Below are positions 23,791-32,430 of a stretch of DNA of 64,000 nt, piece after piece. Numbering within the stretch: the stretch's first letter is position 1; each line of letters begins with the position of its first letter. A model generated the notes under the pieces. That model had not been told where the DNA came from, did not search any database, and saw nothing but the letters and a program-made list of their open reading frames with translations. Made by a program: the position numbers and the translations under genes. Origin of the DNA: Candidatus Brocadia pituitae (GTDB lineage: Bacteria; Planctomycetota; Brocadiia; Brocadiales; Brocadiaceae); contig AP021856.1 of NCBI GenBank assembly GCA_017347445.1, forward strand, positions 2,612,613 through 2,676,612, written 5' to 3'.

Positions 23791-24935
23791 GTGTATACTT
23801 GCAAAAATAAGTTAAATATAGTAGACTCCTTTTATTTCTATATGAAGGAGGTCTGCCATGCCAAGAAAAGCACCAATACCTTGTTGTTCGGAGCAAGATC
23901 GGCAGATTCTTGCCGAATGGGCTAATAGTCGGAGTGCAGAGTGGAGGCTTGTTGGACGAGCTAAAATCATGAACATGCTGCTTGCCGGAGAGCAGGTGAA
24001 TAAGGTGGCCACAGCCCTTGGGACATCCCAGAAAACTGTTATTGAGTGGCGTGGTCGCTTTAGTACAAACGGGATCAAAGGCTTGTACGATCTGCCTCGT
24101 TCCGGCAAACCTGCGAAATATGATAAGGAGTTTCGCAATCAGGTTTTGAAGACATTGGAGCTTGAGCCGCCAAAAGGACAGGCAAGTTGGGATGGTCCCT
24201 CCCTTGCAAAGCATTTGGGGGCATCAGACGATGCCATCTGGCGTATTCTTCGAAAGGAAGGCATTTGCCTTGCGCGGCAAAGAAGCTGGTGTGTGAGTAC
24301 TGACCCGGAATTTACGACCAAGGCGGCTGATATCGTAGGTTTATACCTGTCCCCGCCAGAGAATGCCATAGTGATTTCTGTTGACGAAAAGCCAAGTATA
24401 CAAGCTTTAGAGCGAACCAAAGGCTATGTATGTACAAGCAACAGAAAAATCGTACATGGTCTTAAAAGTACCTATAAGCGTCATGGGACGCTGAACCTGT
24501 TTGCAGCTCTCAACGTGGCAACAGGAACTATTCATACGCAAACAACAGAATTAAAAAGACGAGTGGAATTTCTGGCATTCATGGATCAACTGCTTTTGGA
24601 TTTACCGGATAGCGACAAGAAGGAAATCCATGTTATTCTCGACAACTACTGTATTCACAAGCGAAACGGGGAATGGTTGGCAGCACACCCGAATGTTAAA
24701 TTCCATTTTACACCTACTTCTGCAAGTTGGCTCAATCAGGTGGAAATATGGTTTGGTATTCTTTCGAGAAAAGCTTTGAAGAACGCCAGCTTTAAAAGTG
24801 TTGAGCAATTGAGGTGTGCAATCGAGGCATTCATCGAAGCTTATCAACCGAATGCAAAACCTTTCGTGTGGCGTAAGAGAGAGGTTAAGGGTTCGCAATT
24901 AAGAAATACTATAATGAATTTATGCAATTAAGCAC
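23791..24935 (+). mobile_element. IS630-family insertion sequence, apparently complete
   Basis: 1145 bp flanked on both sides by TA (23789-23790 and 24936-24937; both inside CTAG), as expected for IS630 target duplication. Imperfect terminal inverted repeats: left GTGTATACTTGCAAAAAT against right GTGCTTAATTGCATAAAT (14 of 18 identical). It carries one intact transposase gene on the same strand as the glycan genes, so read-through from its promoter could reach them. Confidence 0.85.
23858..24931 (+). CDS. IS630-family transposase
   Basis: 357 residues, full length. The N-terminal helix-turn-helix region (NKVATALGTSQKTVIEWRGRF) is followed by a winged-helix segment. The DDE/RNase-H catalytic core has the three acids in VISVDEKPSIQ, HVILDNYCIHK and LNQVEIWFGIL. 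Start ATG follows GGAGG-rich sequence (AAGGAGGTCTGCC). No frameshift is present, so it is probably active. The reading frame covers nearly the whole element. Confidence 0.95.
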   Translation: MPRKAPIPCCSEQDRQILAEWANSRSAEWRLVGRAKIMNMLLAGEQVNKVATALGTSQKTVIEWRGRFSTNGIKGLYDLPRSGKPAKYDKEFRNQVLKTLELEPPKGQASWDGPSLAKHLGASDDAIWRILRKEGICLARQRSWCVSTDPEFTTKAADIVGLYLSPPENAIVISVDEKPSIQALERTKGYVCTSNRKIVHGLKSTYKRHGTLNLFAALNVATGTIHTQTTELKRRVEFLAFMDQLLLDLPDSDKKEIHVILDNYCIHKRNGEWLAAHPNVKFHFTPTSASWLNQVEIWFGILSRKALKNASFKSVEQLRCAIEAFIEAYQPNAKPFVWRKREVKGSQLRNTIMNLCN

Positions 24936-24982
24936 TAGCAACACCCTGAAACGATGAAAATGGGCTTTCTAGCTATATAGTA

Positions 24983-25011
24983 TTGACTTATTTACACTTA
25001 CTCTTTTTTAT
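24983..25011 (+). promoter_or_regulatory. Possible promoter downstream of IS630
   Basis: TTGACT (24983-24988), 17-nt spacer, TTTTAT (25006-25011), about 110 nt before the ATG of the glycosyltransferase at 25128. The -10 match is moderate. If real, it would let the glycan genes be transcribed independently of the riboswitch. Confidence 0.35.
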
Positions 25012-25127
25012 CACACCTTATTTTCGAACCAGAAATTATGATTGCGGTACTCAGTAACCTTGATACAATTTAAGGCAAAACAGTATTTAAATCTATTGCC
25101 GCAATTTGTCATTTACATAGGTATCCT

Positions 25128-26117
25128 ATGGAACGTACTAACCAGAATGATGTTACTACTCAAATAGCTTATTATCCTATGGTGCTTTTGGTCATTGTTA
25201 ACTGGAACGGTAAGCAGGATTTATTGGAATGCCTTACTTCGATATATAAATTACAATACCCCAGAGATAACTATAAGGTGCTTGTCGTAGATAATGCATC
25301 GAGAGACGGATCACAGGAAGCTGTTTCCAGGTATTATCCGGAGGTTTGTATCCTCAAGAACAAAGAAAATCTTGGTTATGTAAAAGCGGTAAACCAGGGT
25401 ATTACGTATGGCCTGCATAAAGACATGGATTACATTTGGATTTTTAATAATGACGTCGTAGTAGAAGAGAATTCACTAAAAAGACTCGTAGAAGTTGGTC
25501 AATATGATAAAAACAATGGTATCATTGCTCCGGTCATATATTCTTATAGTAATCCTGAACGCATCGATAATATTGGTTATAAGATAAATTATTGGACCGG
25601 TAGACTGAAAAAAATGAAATATGGTCGAGATGTTTTTTGTAATACCAAAGAAGAAATAGCCAGTGTTGATTCCATACTGGGATGTTCAAATCTGGTAAAG
25701 GCGTCTGTTTTCAAAAAAATTGGTATGTATCAAACAATTTATGAACTCTATTTTGAAGAAACAGATTTTAATGTACGGGCCAAAAAAACTAATTTTAGGG
25801 TTGTTGTTGTAAAAGGAGCAAGGGTGTGGCACAAAAACGCCTCTACTATGAATAAATTCATCTTCCGCAGGGCTTATCTCCTTTTAAGGAATCTTTTTTT
25901 ATTCGAACTATTCAATGCCCGATTCATACATTTACTGGTCTTTATTCCATATTTTTTTATTGTCCATATTCCTTATTTCTTTCTACGTGGAAGTATCTAT
26001 GGTCTTACCGTCACATTAATGGAAAGGAGAAAAAGGCGTTCTTCTTCTGTGGTCCCGGTGTTACAAGGAAAAACTTCAGAGATGGATACTTCAAAATACA
26101 AGGAAAATAATGTTTAA
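25128..26117 (+). CDS. Family-2 glycosyltransferase (rhamnosyltransferase-like)
   Basis: 329 residues. GT-A fold: VLLVIVNWNGKQDLLECL, VLVVDNASRDGS, NLGYVKAVNQG, FNNDVVV in the DxD position, and FEETDFNVR as the acceptor-side acidic motif. The wording is that of the WcaA/RfbF-like group that often transfers rhamnose or related sugars. A hydrophobic pair of helices near residues 265-300 may hold it to the inner membrane. First intact gene after the IS. Donor and acceptor are unknown. Confidence 0.85.
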   Translation: MERTNQNDVTTQIAYYPMVLLVIVNWNGKQDLLECLTSIYKLQYPRDNYKVLVVDNASRDGSQEAVSRYYPEVCILKNKENLGYVKAVNQGITYGLHKDMDYIWIFNNDVVVEENSLKRLVEVGQYDKNNGIIAPVIYSYSNPERIDNIGYKINYWTGRLKKMKYGRDVFCNTKEEIASVDSILGCSNLVKASVFKKIGMYQTIYELYFEETDFNVRAKKTNFRVVVVKGARVWHKNASTMNKFIFRRAYLLLRNLFLFELFNARFIHLLVFIPYFFIVHIPYFFLRGSIYGLTVTLMERRKRRSSSVVPVLQGKTSEMDTSKYKENNV

Positions 26118-26207
26118 TTTTGTATTATTAAGTAAGGTTTTTTCAAGGAAACCTTGTCGAATGTTTTTTTCTAACTCTATTTTTATAAACCACTGAAAGC
26201 AAGAAGC

Positions 26208-27305
26208 ATGGCAACTTTTTATCAAAAGATAAATCTTTTCCGAGGATTAATGAGCGGTGATACTGCGTATACAGGGCCATTTCATGTAAACATCGATTTA
26301 ACCAGCAATTGTAATCTTCGGTGTCCAGGCTGCCAGTATCATTCACCTTATATAAGCATTCCATCTCAGGGTAATCATACAACAAAAGAGATCCCTCTTG
26401 ATTTTTTTAAGAGGCTCTGTAGAGAGCTGAAACAAAAGGGTACAAATAGTATCCTCCTTATGGGCGAAGGTGAACCGTTCCTTCACCCTCGCCTTTATGA
26501 CATCGTTTATGCTGCCAAAGAGACGGGAAGCAAGGTTACCTTGCTGACCAATGGTACCCTATTGAACGAAAACACACCCCACTCTCTCATACATTCAGGA
26601 TTAGATATACTGCGGGTGAGCCTTTGGTCCACCTCCCGCGAAGAATATGAACAAACGTACCCTCAATCGAACCCCAATAATTTTAATAAGATCATTGATG
26701 GAATGAAATTTCTGTCACAATTCAAAGTAAAACAAAAGATAAAATCCCCGTCGCTCATAGTGCACTACCCTATTAACCGGTATAATTTTAAAAGAATCGA
26801 GGCGTTAACAGAGCTGGCTATTATAACTGGTTGTGATGGTGTATCCTTTTCTGCATTTGCTACCAGATGGGGTAAATTATCTTCATTTACCCTTTCAGCA
26901 GAGGAAGAAATATTTGTATCTCTTACGCTTAAAAAGGTAAAAGAGCGATTAAATTCAGTTTCCTTATTCCACAATATTGATGAGATCCTTTTACGATATA
27001 AAATTGGTGAAGCTGTATGGAACAAATTACCCTGTTATATTGGATGGTTTAGCGCCCACATTAAAGCGGACGGCACTGTTATGCCTTGTTGCCGGTGCGA
27101 TCTCCCTATGGGTAATCTGAAAAAAGAGAGTCTCCATGAAATCTGGAATAATAATGCTTATGCAACATTTCGCAGAAAGGCAATCACGCGCGCAGGGTTA
27201 CTTGCTTTAGGGGAAGATTGTGACTGCGGTTTCTGCAGTGCTGTATATGATAATGTACGTATTCATCGATTACTTAAGTGGGTTAAACCTTTTGCTGATA
27301 ATTAG
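26208..27305 (+). CDS. Radical SAM/SPASM-like protein, family A copy 1
   Basis: 365 residues. CNLRCPGC supplies the SAM-cluster cysteines C35, C39 and C42. GEGEPFLHP follows as the SAM-binding glycine motif. The C-terminus holds a Cys-rich auxiliary-cluster region: LPCYIGW, TVMPCCRCDLPMGNL, and CDCGFC. This architecture fits SPASM/twitch enzymes. Its closest relative in the window is the product at 28282, which shares the LLRYKIGEAVW and CDLPMGNL blocks. It is adjacent to GT2 genes, suggesting modification of a sugar, lipid carrier or peptide in glycan assembly. The reaction is unknown. It could alternatively modify a peptide, as many SPASM enzymes do, but no small precursor gene is visible. 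Confidence 0.8.
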   Translation: MATFYQKINLFRGLMSGDTAYTGPFHVNIDLTSNCNLRCPGCQYHSPYISIPSQGNHTTKEIPLDFFKRLCRELKQKGTNSILLMGEGEPFLHPRLYDIVYAAKETGSKVTLLTNGTLLNENTPHSLIHSGLDILRVSLWSTSREEYEQTYPQSNPNNFNKIIDGMKFLSQFKVKQKIKSPSLIVHYPINRYNFKRIEALTELAIITGCDGVSFSAFATRWGKLSSFTLSAEEEIFVSLTLKKVKERLNSVSLFHNIDEILLRYKIGEAVWNKLPCYIGWFSAHIKADGTVMPCCRCDLPMGNLKKESLHEIWNNNAYATFRRKAITRAGLLALGEDCDCGFCSAVYDNVRIHRLLKWVKPFADN

Positions 27306-27374
27306 AGTAATTAAAAATAATGTCTTGCGCACAATACATGCAAAAGAATACTTGTTCTAACTCACGAAATACAA

Positions 27375-28289
27375 ATGGAACCAACCAACAGGCATAAAAC
27401 AGAAGTATCGATCATCGTAGGGGTTACTCCAAGAAAAGGATTTAATAGCATTTTCAATTTACTGGAAACTATTTTTTCACAAAAAGGAGATATTACTTTT
27501 GAGTGTATTGTCGTAGACGTCTTCGACAAGCAGAGGGAAAAAATTTACCGGGAACAGTTTCCTCGTGTTAAAGTAATACAAACAGAAACATTATTATACG
27601 AACCATGTTTACGCAATATCGGAGTGAAACAGGCTCAAAGTGAAATTATTACCTTTCTGGAGGATCATATTCTTTTATCTCCTTCTTATCTCAAAAACCT
27701 TGTTAAATTGTTCTCTAACGGATATAAAATTGTTGGTGGAACAGTTGCGAATGCAAATCCGAAAAGTTTCTTTGGTTGGATACAATATTTTTGTGAATAT
27801 AATAAATGGCTTCCTGGTTTACCGGATGGAAAAGTGAAAGACCTTCCTGGTTGCAATTTCTCATATCATGCTGAAGTTTTAAAAAAACTCGGGCCTTTTC
27901 CAGAGGGAGAATTCGGAGTTGAAACTTACTTCCACAAAAAGGCAAGAGATGCTGGCTATAATCTTTACCTTTGTTCAGGGCTTGAAGTAGCGCATGTCAA
28001 TGATGCGATGTTACGGCTCACCTCGATAGCACGTTTTAAATATGGACAACTCTTTGCGGCAAGACGCGGTTTTTCCCGAATGAAGCAAGTTCTTTATATC
28101 GTTCTCTCGCCAGTCATAGCTATTTTGGAATATGTACGGATTTTTAAGCATACGAGGCATAATTCTTTCTATTTGGAAAAACTTATCCAATGTACTCCCT
28201 TCCTTTTGCCCATACTGTTTATTTGGATGATGGGAGAGTGTTCTGGTTATATTTCCGGATACGGGAGGCCAAAAACAAAAAATGGTTAG
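27375..28289 (+). CDS. Family-2 glycosyltransferase, type A copy 1
   Basis: 304 residues. GT-A core (VSIIVGVTPRKG, CIVVDVFDKQ, LRNIGVKQAQSEIITFLEDH in the DxD position) followed by GWIQYFCEYNKWLPGLPDG and LPGCNFSYHAEVL, then C-terminal hydrophobic helices. It is clearly paralogous to the product at 31495 (shared KQREKIY, YFCEYNKW, LPGLPDG, LPGCNF). The DxD position is LEDHI, so metal binding may be altered. It overlaps the following radical SAM gene by 8 nt, indicating coupled translation. Confidence 0.82.
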   Translation: MEPTNRHKTEVSIIVGVTPRKGFNSIFNLLETIFSQKGDITFECIVVDVFDKQREKIYREQFPRVKVIQTETLLYEPCLRNIGVKQAQSEIITFLEDHILLSPSYLKNLVKLFSNGYKIVGGTVANANPKSFFGWIQYFCEYNKWLPGLPDGKVKDLPGCNFSYHAEVLKKLGPFPEGEFGVETYFHKKARDAGYNLYLCSGLEVAHVNDAMLRLTSIARFKYGQLFAARRGFSRMKQVLYIVLSPVIAILEYVRIFKHTRHNSFYLEKLIQCTPFLLPILFIWMMGECSGYISGYGRPKTKNG

Positions 28290-29394
28290 TTTCTCGCAGA
28301 AGATAAATTTTGTGAAAGGTTTCCTTACAGGTGAGACAGCCTTTGGCGGTCCTTCTTACGTTTCCATAGATGTGACCAGGAGGTGTAATCTCCAATGTCT
28401 TTGTTGCCTCTATCATTCCCCGCTGGTGGAGGTATCAGCGAAAGAAGATCTATCCATGGATATATCACCGGATTTATTTCATGAAGTATGCAGTGAATTA
28501 AAAACGATGGGAACAAATTTAATAATCATAGAAGGAGAAGGTGAACCTCTGCTTCATGCCCGTATCTTTGATTTAATCTCAATAGCAAAAAGCATGGGGT
28601 TTCAGGTGATGTTATTTACGAATGGTATTTTGCTTGATGAGACGAGGGTGCTTCACATTATAGATTTGAAGGTAAATATTCTTAAAGTCAGCCTTTGGGC
28701 AAGCTCTCCTGAAGATTATGCTCAGAACTATCCAAAATCAGATATACGTAATTTTGAAAGAGTAATTGACGGACTAAAATTATTGACTCATCTAAAATCT
28801 AAAAAAAAGACCTCTTTTCCTTTCGTTGAATTGTGCAATCCAATCAATCTTTATAACTTCCAAAAAACCGAGAAAATGCTCGACCTTCTCTTCGCTACAG
28901 GTTGTAATAGTCTCTTCTTTTCCCCTGTCAATAGTCATCAAGGAAGATTTGCATCATTCTCCCTCTCTCCTGACGAAGAAAAGTTATTCATACTCTCGTT
29001 AAAGGAAATAAAAAAAAGATTGGATTCAGCGTCTACACACCATAACATTGATCAGGTTCTCCTGCGTTATAAGATTGGTGAAGCTGTGTGGGAAAAGCTT
29101 CCCTGCTACATTGCGTGGTATTACAGTCGCATCAAGGTCGATGGTACAATTTTACCTTGTAACCGATGTGACCTTCCCATGGGAAATCTTAATCAATATA
29201 GTTTCTATCATATCTGGAACGCACCAGATTATCGTGCCTTCCGCAGAAAGACCATTACACGAAACGGGCTGTCCCTGTTCAGTAAGCATTGTAATTGCGG
29301 ATTCTGCTGTCATGTTGTGAATAATAAACGCGTTCATGAGATAGCAAGGTGGCTTTCCCCTTTTCCATCAGTATTTAGGAGAAATAGAGGATAA
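28282..29394 (+). CDS. Radical SAM/SPASM-like protein, family A copy 2
   Basis: 370 residues, paralogous to the 26208 gene. CNLQCLCC gives C35, C39 and C42 for the SAM cluster. GEGEPLLHA follows, and C-terminal LPCYIAW, ILPCNRCDLPMGNL and CNCGFCC form the auxiliary-cluster region. It starts inside the preceding glycosyltransferase gene (8-nt overlap) and its stop is one base from the next radical SAM start, so three genes are tightly coupled. Two near-copies in one operon suggest either two similar modification sites or a recent duplication. Confidence 0.8.
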   Translation: MVSFSQKINFVKGFLTGETAFGGPSYVSIDVTRRCNLQCLCCLYHSPLVEVSAKEDLSMDISPDLFHEVCSELKTMGTNLIIIEGEGEPLLHARIFDLISIAKSMGFQVMLFTNGILLDETRVLHIIDLKVNILKVSLWASSPEDYAQNYPKSDIRNFERVIDGLKLLTHLKSKKKTSFPFVELCNPINLYNFQKTEKMLDLLFATGCNSLFFSPVNSHQGRFASFSLSPDEEKLFILSLKEIKKRLDSASTHHNIDQVLLRYKIGEAVWEKLPCYIAWYYSRIKVDGTILPCNRCDLPMGNLNQYSFYHIWNAPDYRAFRRKTITRNGLSLFSKHCNCGFCCHVVNNKRVHEIARWLSPFPSVFRRNRG

Positions 29395-29395
29395 A

Positions 29396-30550
29396 ATGTT
29401 TCAGCACTTCATTTCAAAATCTTATGCTGTTGCGAAGGCTTTAATAACGCGGCGGATGCGTATCGATTTTGATGGCATCCCCCATTACTTCCGTAATGTA
29501 CCCCTCAAAAAGATACTCAATTGGATTTGTGTTGAAACATCTCTTTTTACAAAACCAGAAATTCCCTGGGGCTGGCCCACTCATGTCATGATAGAACCGT
29601 CTTCGTATTGCAACCTGAGGTGTCCGCCTTGCCCTGTTACAAAAGGATTGCAAAGACCAAAAGGGTATATGGATATTCATCTCTTTAAAAGGGTCATTGA
29701 TGAAATAGGTGGATATCTGTTTTTTGTCCTCCTCTGGGATTGGGGCGAGCCTTTCCTTAATCCTTTCATTTTTGATATGATCGCATACGCAAATCAGAAA
29801 GGGATAAAGACTATATCCTGTAGCAATGGTCATTCTTTCGCACAGGAGGAAAATGTGGATAAGCTGATTCGCTCCGGTCTTGACACCCTCATTATTGCCA
29901 TGGACGGAGCACATCAAGAGACATACGAACGCTACCGGCAGGGAGGAGATCTTAGCGCAGTTCTTCACGGTATTCATACAATCGTCGCAAGAAAGCGCAA
30001 AACTAGCTCTAAAAAACCTTTCATAAATCTTCGATTCATTGTGATGAAGCATAATGAACACGAAATCCCTGAAATAAAGGACCTGGCAAAATCTCTGGGA
30101 GTAGATGCACTGACATTTTTCACATTGAATCCTTATATAGACAAGATTTATGGAGAAAGCCCCTCTATAAAAGATACATCTGAAGACAAACTTCTTCCTG
30201 AAAACAATCAGTATAAGAGGTTTAGAATGACGCAGGATGGGCAGACACGGATACGCCTGAAGCATAACCCCTGTAAACATCTCTGGAACAATCCTGTCAT
30301 CCACTGGAATGGAACAGTCTGCCCGTGTACCTATGACTATCATGAAAAGTACATCCTTGGTGACCTGAATACGGAGACCTTTCAGAACATCTGGCACGGA
30401 GCCTCATATCGCCATATTCGCAGTAAATTCCGTAGCAACTGGGATAAACTTAGTCTCTGTTGTGAATGCAGTTACGGATATGAAGGGGGAGATCTGGGAC
30501 GCGAGGCCATCGCAGATGCGTTCTTGTTTAATAACCAGCAGCCATTATGA
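29396..30550 (+). CDS. Radical SAM/SPASM protein, family B copy 1
   Basis: 384 residues. A longer N-terminal segment (to ~60) precedes the radical SAM core with CNLRCPPC (C72, C76, C79) and WGEPFLNP. The C-terminus has CKHLWNNPVIHWNGTVCPC and then CCEC in a SPASM arrangement. Family B differs from family A in its N-terminal extension and in the NNPVI..NGTVCPC wording; relatives in the window are at 33805 and 35249. It is followed 26 nt later by a type-B glycosyltransferase, the same pairing found at 35249/36461. Substrate unknown. Confidence 0.82.
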   Translation: MFQHFISKSYAVAKALITRRMRIDFDGIPHYFRNVPLKKILNWICVETSLFTKPEIPWGWPTHVMIEPSSYCNLRCPPCPVTKGLQRPKGYMDIHLFKRVIDEIGGYLFFVLLWDWGEPFLNPFIFDMIAYANQKGIKTISCSNGHSFAQEENVDKLIRSGLDTLIIAMDGAHQETYERYRQGGDLSAVLHGIHTIVARKRKTSSKKPFINLRFIVMKHNEHEIPEIKDLAKSLGVDALTFFTLNPYIDKIYGESPSIKDTSEDKLLPENNQYKRFRMTQDGQTRIRLKHNPCKHLWNNPVIHWNGTVCPCTYDYHEKYILGDLNTETFQNIWHGASYRHIRSKFRSNWDKLSLCCECSYGYEGGDLGREAIADAFLFNNQQPL

Positions 30551-30576
30551 TACTCTTATGATAAAGGCATTCCTTT

Positions 30577-31476
30577 ATGCATAATACACCTCAAGTATCT
30601 GTGGTCATAGCATCTTACAATGCCGAAAAAACAGTAGAACGCTGTCTGCTATCTTTAAGGAATCAGATAACCGATAAGACATTTGAAATAATTGCGGTTG
30701 ACAGTTCCATGGACAATACCCAAAAACTTATTATGAAAAAATTTCCTGAAGTCCGGCTGTACACGTTTCCGGAAAGAAAATTTCCGGGAGATGCGCGCAA
30801 TTTTGGTGTCTCCGTATCCAGCAGTGAAGTCATCGCTTTTATCGACACCGACTGTATTGCTGATAAGAACTGGATAGATCAAATCCTCAGGGCACATCAG
30901 TCATCATATCCCGTAATTGGCGGGGCAATTGCAAATGGAAATCCAGACAATTATATTAGTTGGGCAGCCTATTTCTGTGAATTCAGCCAGTGGATGCCAC
31001 AGCTTTCAACATGCTATATGGATGATATTCCTACCTGCTGCCTTTCAGTAAAACGGTGGGTATTTGAAAAGTACGGACCATTTTTAGAAGGGACGTATTC
31101 TGAAGACACCGCATTCAACTGGAGGTTAACAAGGGATAAACTACCACCTCTCTTTGTCCCTTCTATAAAAATATCGCACATAAATATAAAAAACTTCGGA
31201 GTTTTCCTGCGGAAAGAATTCGTTCATGGAAGATATTTTGCCAGGGTCAGGATACAGGAACAAAAATTCTCCGGATGTAAGAGAATGGTATTTGCTTTTC
31301 TCTTTCCGGTATTACCTTTCGTCTTGTTTTCACGCACATGCAAACGTATGATAAATAATAAGATTTATTTAAAATATTTTATCCTTGCATCACCGCTCGT
31401 ATTTATCGGTTTATTTATATGGGCAATTGGCGAACTTCTTGGATATGTGTCAAGAAGGAAAAGACCGCATCCTTAA
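30577..31476 (+). CDS. Family-2 glycosyltransferase, type B copy 1
   Basis: 299 residues. GT-A motifs: VSVVIASYNAEKTVERCL, IIAVDSSMDNT, ARNFGVSV, and FIDTDCIA with a proper DxD. Then FCEFSQWMP and CCLSVKRWVFEKYGPF, the acidic SEDTAFNWRL, and a C-terminal pair of hydrophobic helices for membrane association. It is paralogous to 36461 (shared EFSQWMP, LSVKRW, TYSEDT). It follows a family-B radical SAM gene by 26 nt and precedes a type-A glycosyltransferase by 18 nt. Confidence 0.85.
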   Translation: MHNTPQVSVVIASYNAEKTVERCLLSLRNQITDKTFEIIAVDSSMDNTQKLIMKKFPEVRLYTFPERKFPGDARNFGVSVSSSEVIAFIDTDCIADKNWIDQILRAHQSSYPVIGGAIANGNPDNYISWAAYFCEFSQWMPQLSTCYMDDIPTCCLSVKRWVFEKYGPFLEGTYSEDTAFNWRLTRDKLPPLFVPSIKISHINIKNFGVFLRKEFVHGRYFARVRIQEQKFSGCKRMVFAFLFPVLPFVLFSRTCKRMINNKIYLKYFILASPLVFIGLFIWAIGELLGYVSRRKRPHP

Positions 31477-31494
31477 CCATGGCAGACAAATAAA

Positions 31495-32430
31495 ATGGAA
31501 CCTGTTAAACAGATACAAGAACCCCTCAAAAACTTTATTATGGTATCAATCATAGTTGCCGTCATGGAGGAAAAAGGGTTAGATACGATATTCACACTGC
31601 TGGATTCATTCTTTCCGCAGGAAGGTGATATCGATTATGAATTTATTGTCGTGGATGAATATAACAAACAAAGAGAAAAAATTTACCATGATCAGTTTCC
31701 ATGGGTTACCCTGATACAAACGGAAAGACTGATGCCAGAATCCTATGCGCGGAACATTGCACTCCGGCATGCACGGGGAAAATTTATTGCTTTTACCACG
31801 GATCACTGTATTTTCCCCCGCCATTATATCAAAAACCTTGTTGCTGAATTTTCAAAGGGATACCGTATCGTTGGCGGCCCTGTCACAAACGCAAACCCGG
31901 AGATATTCACAGGCTGGGTACAATATTTCTGTGAATATAACAAATGGATCCCGGGTCTGCCTGACGGAGAGATAGACGATCTTCCTGGCTGTAATTTTGC
32001 GTACCATGCAGAGCTTCTCAGAAAACTCGGACCTTTACCGGAAGGAGGCTACAGTACCGAAACCCTTTTTCACAGAAAGGCTAAAGAGGCAGACAATAAA
32101 CTTTATTTTTTCGGTGGACTCGAAATCAAGCATACGAATGAGGTTCATTTACCTGTTATATGGAAAGAGCGCTTTTACTATGGAAGGCTGTTTGCCGCAA
32201 GGAGGGGTTTTGCGTTGTGGAGGAGAATTGTGTACATCATCCTCTCTCCTATGATAGCACTCGCTGAATATTTGAGAATTCTTAATCATGCAAGGCGTAA
32301 TTTGCAATATCTGAAGAAATTCATCCACTGTACCCCCCTACTCTTACCAACCTTATTTATATGGATGGCAGGAGAATGCATCGGGTATGCAAGGAATAAG
32401 CAAGACAAAAATGACTATACGCCCTGCTGA
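31495..32430 (+). CDS. Family-2 glycosyltransferase, type A copy 2
   Basis: 311 residues, paralogue of the 27375 gene. VSIIVAVMEEKG, FIVVDEYNKQREKIY, ARNIALRHARGKFIAFTTDHC (DxD position degenerate), GWVQYFCEYNKWIPGLPDG and LPGCNFAYHAELL are conserved. The last ~75 residues contain hydrophobic helices. It is the last plus-strand gene before the minus-strand flippase; their 3' ends overlap by 16 nt, so the two are convergent. Confidence 0.83.
   Translation: MEPVKQIQEPLKNFIMVSIIVAVMEEKGLDTIFTLLDSFFPQEGDIDYEFIVVDEYNKQREKIYHDQFPWVTLIQTERLMPESYARNIALRHARGKFIAFTTDHCIFPRHYIKNLVAEFSKGYRIVGGPVTNANPEIFTGWVQYFCEYNKWIPGLPDGEIDDLPGCNFAYHAELLRKLGPLPEGGYSTETLFHRKAKEADNKLYFFGGLEIKHTNEVHLPVIWKERFYYGRLFAARRGFALWRRIVYIILSPMIALAEYLRILNHARRNLQYLKKFIHCTPLLLPTLFIWMAGECIGYARNKQDKNDYTPC

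Noticed and set aside
29441-30397. 318-codon minus-strand open frame
   Set aside because: Fully antisense to a clear radical SAM/SPASM gene; its translation has no domain-like motifs.
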